This document shows positions 5,654 through 9,372 of a stretch of 9,372 nucleotides of DNA, one piece after another. The position numbers were made by a program, and so were the translations under genes. Origin of the DNA: Anaerolineaceae bacterium UBA6801 (GTDB lineage Bacteria; Chloroflexota; Anaerolineae; Anaerolineales; Anaerolineaceae); contig DKFH01000154.1 of NCBI GenBank assembly GCA_002452315.1, positions 1 to 9,372 of the forward strand. Reading direction: 5' to 3'. The notes beneath the pieces are model-generated. The model had not been told where the DNA came from, did not search any database, and saw only the letters and a program-made list of their open reading frames with translations. Within the stretch, counting starts at the first letter, position 1, and each line of letters starts with the position of its first letter.

Positions 5654-6484
5654 ATGGCCCCAGATTATATCGTTCATGTTGACGAATCCGATTTTGAATA
5701 CGAAGTGCTCCAATATTCCACCCAGGTGCCGGTGCTGGTTGATTTTTGGGCTGCCTGGTGTGTGCCCTGCCGTGTTTTAGGCCCGAAGCTGGAAGCGCTC
5801 GCCCGGGAAGGCGAGGGGCGTTTTCGCCTGGCTAAGCTCAACGTGGACGAAAACGGAAAACTAGCCCAGCGCTATAAAATCCGCAATATCCCGGCGGTCA
5901 AAGCCTTTGTGGATGGCCATGTAGCGGGTGAATTTTCCGGCGTGCCCTCGGATCAACGCTTAAAGGACTTTATCCGTCAGCTGGCGCCCCTGCCAGAGGA
6001 CTTGATGTATGCCAAGGGTAACAGCCTGATGGAGCTGGGCGAATATGACGAGGCAGAAGATGCATACCGGCAATTTCTCTCCGTGCAGCCGAACCACCCC
6101 GGTGCACTCTTGGGGTTGGTCCGGGCTTTGCTGCTGCAGGGCGAAGGCCATGAGGCCACTATCCTGCTGGATTCCTTCCCCGCCAGCTCAGAATTCTCAA
6201 CCGCACAGTTGTTAAAGCCCTTGGCAAAGGCCTTTGCTGAACATGAGGATGATCGGATAGAGCACGAGCATCCCCTGGAAGCCGCGTTTATAAATGGCAT
6301 CCGCCTTGCCCGCCGGGGGAACATCCTGGCAGCCATGGATGGGTTTTTGGATATTCTGCGTGCCGACCGTAATTATCGCGGGGGCGAGGTTAAAGATGTC
6401 TTTGTGGGGTTGCTGACCCTGCTGGGGGACGAGCACCCGGATGCGCGGCAGTATCGGAAGGATTTGACATCAGCTTTGTTTTAG
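5654..6484 (+). CDS. Thioredoxin fused to a TPR-like tail (CnoX/YbbN family)
   Basis: A 276-residue cytosolic protein with an N-terminal thioredoxin fold (about 5-110) and a helical TPR-like C-terminal region (about 114-276). The active site is WAAWCVPCR with C36 and C39; the cis-proline is P80 (NIPAVKAF). The tail contains one clear TPR unit (ELGEYDEAEDAYRQFLSVQP, 127-146). It ends with the family's characteristic HPDARQYRKDL segment, as in YbbN/CnoX. E. coli CnoX is a chaperedoxin that protects proteins from aggregation and oxidation and passes them to GroEL; a similar role is inferred here. The active-site variant CVPC, not CGPC, is unusual and may alter redox potential, but both cysteines are kept, so disulfide exchange is possible. 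GAGGAG at 5641-5646, 7 bases upstream, fixes the start. It lies downstream of the unidentified 141-residue protein. Confidence 0.9.
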   Translation: MAPDYIVHVDESDFEYEVLQYSTQVPVLVDFWAAWCVPCRVLGPKLEALAREGEGRFRLAKLNVDENGKLAQRYKIRNIPAVKAFVDGHVAGEFSGVPSDQRLKDFIRQLAPLPEDLMYAKGNSLMELGEYDEAEDAYRQFLSVQPNHPGALLGLVRALLLQGEGHEATILLDSFPASSEFSTAQLLKPLAKAFAEHEDDRIEHEHPLEAAFINGIRLARRGNILAAMDGFLDILRADRNYRGGEVKDVFVGLLTLLGDEHPDARQYRKDLTSALF

Positions 6485-6544
6485 GTAAACAGGAAAATTG
6501 ATATCAGGCGGTAAGGCATTAGTTTCATGAATAAATCGTCTGCT

Positions 6545-7390
6545 TTATCTGGCCAAGCTTGTTAGATATTCGGCGGTTGCTGGATCATAATGCGAAAAGA
6601 ACAAACTCTCCCCGCTATCTAAGGCAGTAACCACATCCATATCATCTTCTGTCAATTCAAAATCGAACACATCGATATTCTCCATCATTCTTTCTTTACG
6701 AACGGTCTTAGGAATAACGGCAATGCCTCTTTGAATCAGGAACCGTAAAGCAACTTGAGCGTTGGATTTATTGTATTTATCTCCAACAGCTCTTAATGTT
6801 TTATCACTGAAAAGGTTATTCTTACCTTCTGCAAAAGGCGCCCAAGCTTGAATTTGTACGCCATATTTCTTCATCACTTCACGGGCTACAACCTGTTGTT
6901 GATACGGGTGGGTTTCAACCTGATTAACGGCTGGAACAATCTCATTAATTTTTATGAGATCGATTAATCTGTCTGGATAAAAATTACTGACACCGATGGC
7001 TTTGAGTTTGCCTTGATTGTAAAATTCCATCATTGCCCGGTAGGTTCCATAATAATCATTAAAAGGTTGGAGAATTAATAGTAAATCCAAGTATTCCAAT
7101 TGAAGTCTATCCAACGAGTCTTCGATGGATTTCTTCCCCTTTTCATACCCAGCATTGGAAATCCATACTTTTGTTGTAATGAACAATTCTTCTCTTGGAA
7201 CCCCACACTTTTTTATCGCCTTGCCTACCGCTTCCTCATTCCCGTAGGCCTGCGCTGTGTCAATTAACCGATAGCCTACCTCGATTGCATCGAGCACACA
7301 CCTTTCACATTCTTTCTGATCATTAATTTGGAATACGCCATAGCCCAAAATGTGCATGTTTACTCCATTGTTTAATTTAACAAAATTCAT
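6545..7390 (-). CDS. Aldo/keto reductase with catalytic His replaced by Leu
   Basis: A 281-residue (beta/alpha)8 oxidoreductase of the aldo/keto reductase superfamily, normally reducing carbonyls with NADPH. Numbered from the upstream ATG at 7396, three of four tetrad residues are present: D46 and Y51 (DTAQAYGNEEAVG) and K76 (TTKVW). The expected His in the LIHQPF-type motif is L109 (codon CTC at 7070-7072). VSNF (136-139), the cofactor motif IPKTVRKERMMEN (228-240) and a C-terminal FFSHYDP segment are typical. The likely start is the second ATG, at 7390: AAAGAG lies 8 bases before it, but only 2 before the ATG at 7396. Base composition and codon use are clearly AT-richer than neighbours, and the style resembles Firmicutes homologues, suggesting transfer. 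It faces the thioredoxin gene tail to tail. Reductase activity is doubtful without His unless L109 is a sequence error. Confidence 0.92.
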   Translation of the reverse strand: MNFVKLNNGVNMHILGYGVFQINDQKECERCVLDAIEVGYRLIDTAQAYGNEEAVGKAIKKCGVPREELFITTKVWISNAGYEKGKKSIEDSLDRLQLEYLDLLLILQPFNDYYGTYRAMMEFYNQGKLKAIGVSNFYPDRLIDLIKINEIVPAVNQVETHPYQQQVVAREVMKKYGVQIQAWAPFAEGKNNLFSDKTLRAVGDKYNKSNAQVALRFLIQRGIAVIPKTVRKERMMENIDVFDFELTEDDMDVVTALDSGESLFFSHYDPATAEYLTSLAR

Positions 7391-7398
7391 TGCCATAA

Positions 7399-7404
7399 CT
7401 CTTT
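7399..7404 (-). promoter_or_regulatory. Ribosome binding site that decides the aldo/keto reductase start
   Basis: AAAGAG on the minus strand lies 8 bases before the ATG at 7388-7390 and only 2 before the in-frame ATG at 7394-7396. Normal spacing favours the shorter protein, beginning MNFVKLNN. Confidence 0.55.
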
Positions 7405-7520
7405 AATTCGGTTTTTCTAATGTTCAAAAATCTCTGTGTGGGCGGAATAAAATGCCATTTGGGAACGAATCATACTAATTTCGATTCTATCACCTTTCGT
7501 GTGCAGATTTTTTGAGAGGA

Positions 7521-7539
7521 TCTGTGATAATTTTACAGA
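7521..7539. promoter_or_regulatory. Palindrome, possible operator upstream of aldo/keto reductase
   Basis: TCTGTGA and TTACAGA are arms of an inverted repeat (6 of 7 positions paired) around a 5-base AT centre. It lies about 130 bases upstream of the reductase start and 20-35 bases left of the hairpin after the methyltransferase gene. Shape and size suit a dimeric regulator of the CRP/FNR or GntR kind; no regulator gene is nearby. Chance occurrence in AT-rich DNA cannot be excluded. Confidence 0.3.
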
Positions 7540-7557
7540 AAAAATGTTGTATAATCC

Positions 7558-7611
7558 TTGTCTTACCAAATGTGGCAAGACAATCACTATTAGAGTTAGC
7601 CTTTTACTAAC
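7558..7611 (-). terminator. Two stem-loops in the 3' region of the rRNA methyltransferase gene
   Basis: Just past the stop at 7619, the minus strand carries GTTAG/CTAAC (7595-7611; 5-bp stem, 7-base loop). It then carries TTGTCTTGCC/GGTAAGACAA (7558-7583), a 10-bp stem with one G-U pair and a short loop. The second hairpin pairs fully only as minus-strand RNA; the plus-strand copy has an A-C mismatch there, which supports a function in this transcript. A T run (TTTTTT on the minus strand, about 7539-7544) comes some 13 bases later, too far for a classic intrinsic terminator, so an mRNA-stabilising or leaky terminator is also possible. Confidence 0.5.
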
Positions 7612-7618
7612 ACCACTG

Positions 7619-8860
7619 TCAATTCAGCCCGGGTAGAGTCATTAAAACAATTGTCTCAATATGCGCAGTCTGGGGAAACTGGTCAAAGGGGGTAATCGAG
7701 TCTAATCGGTAACCGTGCTTCAGGATGCGCTTGATGTCCCGGGCCAAGGTGGCCGGGTCGCAGGAGATGTAGGCGATCTGCTGGGGCATCAGCTCGGCCA
7801 GCGCTTCATGCACAGCCGGCGCCAAACCTGCCCGGGGCGGATCCATGATCAGCACGTCAACCGGCTCGTCCAGCGTGGGCAGGACATCCCCAGCCTGGGC
7901 TTCATACAGGCTCACATGGTCAAATTCATCCAGGTTGACGGCAAAATCATGGCAGGCCGAGCCGGAGCTCTCGATAGCCGTCAGATACCCAACCTTAGGC
8001 GCAAGAAATGCGCTAAAGGCGCCCACGCCCGCATACAGCTCAACCGCCCGCGTGTCACCCGTCAGAGCAAGGCTGTCCAGCAGGTGTGCAATCATTTTCT
8101 CCGCGATGGGCGTGTTGACCTGGAAAAACGACCGGGCCGAGACCTGGAAATGGCGTCCCAGCAGGCTAAACACCAGGTGATCATCCCCGGCCAGGACGGT
8201 CAACCGTGCCTCCGGCGGGGTATAAACGGCAGAGACCGGGATATCCTCGCTGAACTCGGGCGCTTCGGGGTCATCCCCTTCCAAAATCAGCATGATGTCA
8301 TCAAAGCTGTCCTGGCGGATGCCCAACCGATACACACCCGATTCAGGCCCTAGTTCGAGCTGCGGCCACAGCGCATTGATTTCCGCTTGGGGCAGGTGGC
8401 ATTCCTCGATGATCAGCAAATGCTCGCCATCCGCGTGGACATAGCCCAATTCGCCGTTCTGCCCCAGGTGAAACTGGACGTGGTTGCGGTATTGCCAGGG
8501 GTTGGGTGAGGGCACGATCGGTTGGATGGGTGGGTCATCGATATGCGCAATGCGCTGGAACTGATCCAGCAGCAGCGCTTCCTTCAACCTGAGCTGCCCC
8601 TCGTAGGCCAGATGCTGGTACTGGCACCCGCCGCACTCGCCAAAGTGCATACAGCGCGGCGTGATGCGTTCAGTCGAAGGCTTTAGCACCTCAAGAGGTT
8701 TAGCGCGGGCAAAGCGGGTCTTTTCCTCCACCAGTTCGATTCGCACAACCTCACCGGGTAAGACAAAGGGCACAAACACTGCCCGGCCATCCGGCAGCCT
8801 GCCCAGGCAGTCGCCGCCGGAGACCATTTTTTCCATTGTGATCTCGTAAACCTGTGACAT
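7619..8860 (-). CDS. rlmD: 23S rRNA (uracil-C5)-methyltransferase, RlmD/TrmA family
   Basis: A 413-residue SAM-dependent enzyme predicted to make 5-methyluridine in rRNA. An N-terminal TRAM domain (about 1-55) should bind RNA. Four cysteines for a [4Fe-4S] cluster follow the family pattern: C70, C76, C79 (in GECGGCQYQHL) and C154 (EECHL). The Rossmann domain has VELYAGVGAFS (273-283) for SAM, DPPRAG (340-345), and SCDPATLARD (366-375) with nucleophile C367. E402 in HIETIV is the likely general base. The frame stays open upstream to 8929, but I chose the ATG at 8858-8860. The extra 23 codons would run through a stem-loop, and AGGAG lies 12 bases before this ATG. RlmD (U1939), RlmC/RlmCD (U747) and TrmA specificity cannot be separated by eye; the iron-sulfur cysteines exclude a classic TrmA. 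The symbol is therefore provisional. Confidence 0.92.
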   Translation of the reverse strand: MSQVYEITMEKMVSGGDCLGRLPDGRAVFVPFVLPGEVVRIELVEEKTRFARAKPLEVLKPSTERITPRCMHFGECGGCQYQHLAYEGQLRLKEALLLDQFQRIAHIDDPPIQPIVPSPNPWQYRNHVQFHLGQNGELGYVHADGEHLLIIEECHLPQAEINALWPQLELGPESGVYRLGIRQDSFDDIMLILEGDDPEAPEFSEDIPVSAVYTPPEARLTVLAGDDHLVFSLLGRHFQVSARSFFQVNTPIAEKMIAHLLDSLALTGDTRAVELYAGVGAFSAFLAPKVGYLTAIESSGSACHDFAVNLDEFDHVSLYEAQAGDVLPTLDEPVDVLIMDPPRAGLAPAVHEALAELMPQQIAYISCDPATLARDIKRILKHGYRLDSITPFDQFPQTAHIETIVLMTLPGLN

Positions 8861-8872
8861 TGTGAATGATCG

Positions 8873-8877
8873 CTCCT
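8873..8877 (-). promoter_or_regulatory. Ribosome binding site of the rRNA methyltransferase gene
   Basis: AGGAG on the minus strand lies 12 bases before the ATG at 8860. The spacing is a little long, but it is the only purine-rich site in the leader and supports the start at 8860 over the far upstream ATG at 8929. Confidence 0.5.
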
Positions 8878-8895
8878 GGCTAAATGATAGACAAC

Positions 8896-8930
8896 AATGC
8901 CCGGCCGACAATGATCGCAGACCGGGCATT
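8896..8930 (-). terminator. Stem-loop downstream of the class V aminotransferase gene
   Basis: Perfect 9-bp arms AATGCCCGG and CCGGGCATT enclose a 17-base loop, 25 bases after the aminotransferase stop and before the methyltransferase start. The strong GC stem suggests a terminator, but only a weak T-rich stretch (TTGTTGTC) follows on the minus strand. It could also attenuate readthrough into the methyltransferase gene. Confidence 0.6.
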
Positions 8931-8955
8931 TGGATTCAAAAATTAAACCTTCTGC

Positions 8956-9372
8956 TTACATCTTTTCAAGGAAGGTTTCAAAGGCTTCCAGCAGCTCATC
9001 GATGTGGTGCATTTGGGTTTCACCCATGTGGGCGATACGGAAGGTCTTATTCTTCAGGTCGCCATAGCCATTGGCGATGCGCATACCCTTGGTGAGCAGG
9101 AAGTTGTTCAGAGCCGAGATGTCGACGTTGCGCAGATTCTTGATGGTGGAAACCGTGCGCGAGCGATAGCCTTCCTTGGCCAGGGGTTCCATGCCGTTTT
9201 CCGCAGCCCAGGTCTGCACCCGGTCTGCCATCGCCTGGTGGCGGGCAAAGCGGTTTTCCAGGCCTTCAGCCAGCATCTTATCCAGCTGGACATCCAGCGC
9301 CCAAATGATGGACATGGCGGGGGTCATGGCAGTGGTGTTCTTGATGCGGTGCTTTTCCATGCGCAGCAGGTC
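8956..9372 (-). CDS. Class V aminotransferase, C-terminal part only
   Basis: The reading frame enters from the right edge with no start; 138 codons are visible, ending at the TAA at 8956-8958. The sequence fits the C-terminal small domain of PLP-dependent class V aminotransferases of the alanine/serine-glyoxylate (serine-pyruvate) type, COG0075. Markers are NTTAMTPAMSIIWALD, the segment EGLENRFARHQAMAD, and the end block GYGDLKNKTFRIAHMGE. In this family the arginine of the TFRI block binds the substrate carboxylate. The PLP lysine and N-terminal two thirds lie outside the window, so substrate (Ala/Ser to glyoxylate or pyruvate) cannot be settled. An internal ATG at 9360 is not the start, since the frame continues to the edge. 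A GC-rich stem-loop follows the gene. Confidence 0.9.
   Translation of the reverse strand, partial: DLLRMEKHRIKNTTAMTPAMSIIWALDVQLDKMLAEGLENRFARHQAMADRVQTWAAENGMEPLAKEGYRSRTVSTIKNLRNVDISALNNFLLTKGMRIANGYGDLKNKTFRIAHMGETQMHHIDELLEAFETFLEKM

Noticed and set aside
7550..7555. Perfect TATAAT on the plus strand as a promoter for a small RNA
   Set aside because: There is no -35 at 16-18 bases and no extended -10, and the transcript would run antisense into the methyltransferase gene; kept only as a note in the hairpin finding.
7715..8353. Long plus-strand 212-codon frame inside the methyltransferase gene
   Set aside because: The minus-strand product carries all catalytic motifs; the antisense frame is rich in Arg/Gln/Gly and resembles no family.
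8861..8929. 23 extra N-terminal codons of the rRNA methyltransferase
   Set aside because: They fall within the 9-bp stem-loop at 8896-8930 and lie before the TRAM domain normally found at the N-terminus; AGGAG supports the start at 8860.

Overview
The window most likely comes from a bacterium of the phylum Chloroflexota, probably class Anaerolineae. This is inferred from general features: a long Thr/Pro 'TPTxTPT' linker on an extracytoplasmic protein, a moderately GC-rich composition, and paired YkuD-type L,D-transpeptidases. No rRNA or other taxonomic marker is present, so the assignment is tentative.

Layout: three blocks alternate in strand. (1) Positions 1-2021, minus strand: the N-terminal part of a HAD-IIA phosphatase cut by the left edge, a 353-base gap, then a translationally coupled pair made of a flavin reductase-like FMN protein followed by an AMMECR1-domain protein. 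The pair is read from a good sigma-70-type promoter at 2048-2076. (2) Positions 2153-6484, plus strand: a three-gene cell-wall cluster of N-acetylmuramoyl-L-alanine amidase, membrane-anchored L,D-transpeptidase with a Thr/Pro stalk, and Tat-signal L,D-transpeptidase with SH3-like modules. It is followed by an unrecognised acidic 141-residue protein and a thioredoxin fused to a helical tail (CnoX/YbbN type). (3) Positions 6545-9372, minus strand: an AT-rich aldo/keto reductase lacking its expected catalytic histidine, an iron-sulfur-type 23S rRNA uracil-C5 methyltransferase (RlmD/TrmA family), and the C-terminal part of a class V aminotransferase cut by the right edge.

How the genes fit together: the amidase removes stem peptides from glycan strands and the two transpeptidases make 3-3 cross-links or attach proteins, so these three plausibly form one peptidoglycan-remodelling unit. 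The first two genes overlap by 4 bases and the third follows after 9. The acidic protein and the thioredoxin-TPR protein each have a strong Shine-Dalgarno sequence, while the three cell-wall genes have none that is convincing. This suggests a different mode of translation initiation: a leaderless first gene, then coupling. The remaining genes are metabolic or housekeeping and show no functional link to each other.

I found no RNA gene, CRISPR array, insertion sequence or phage gene. The observations most worth following are the His-to-Leu change in the foreign-looking aldo/keto reductase, the tandem transpeptidases sharing a near-identical catalytic core on different scaffolds, the leaderless amidase promoter, and the unidentified partner of the thioredoxin-TPR protein.
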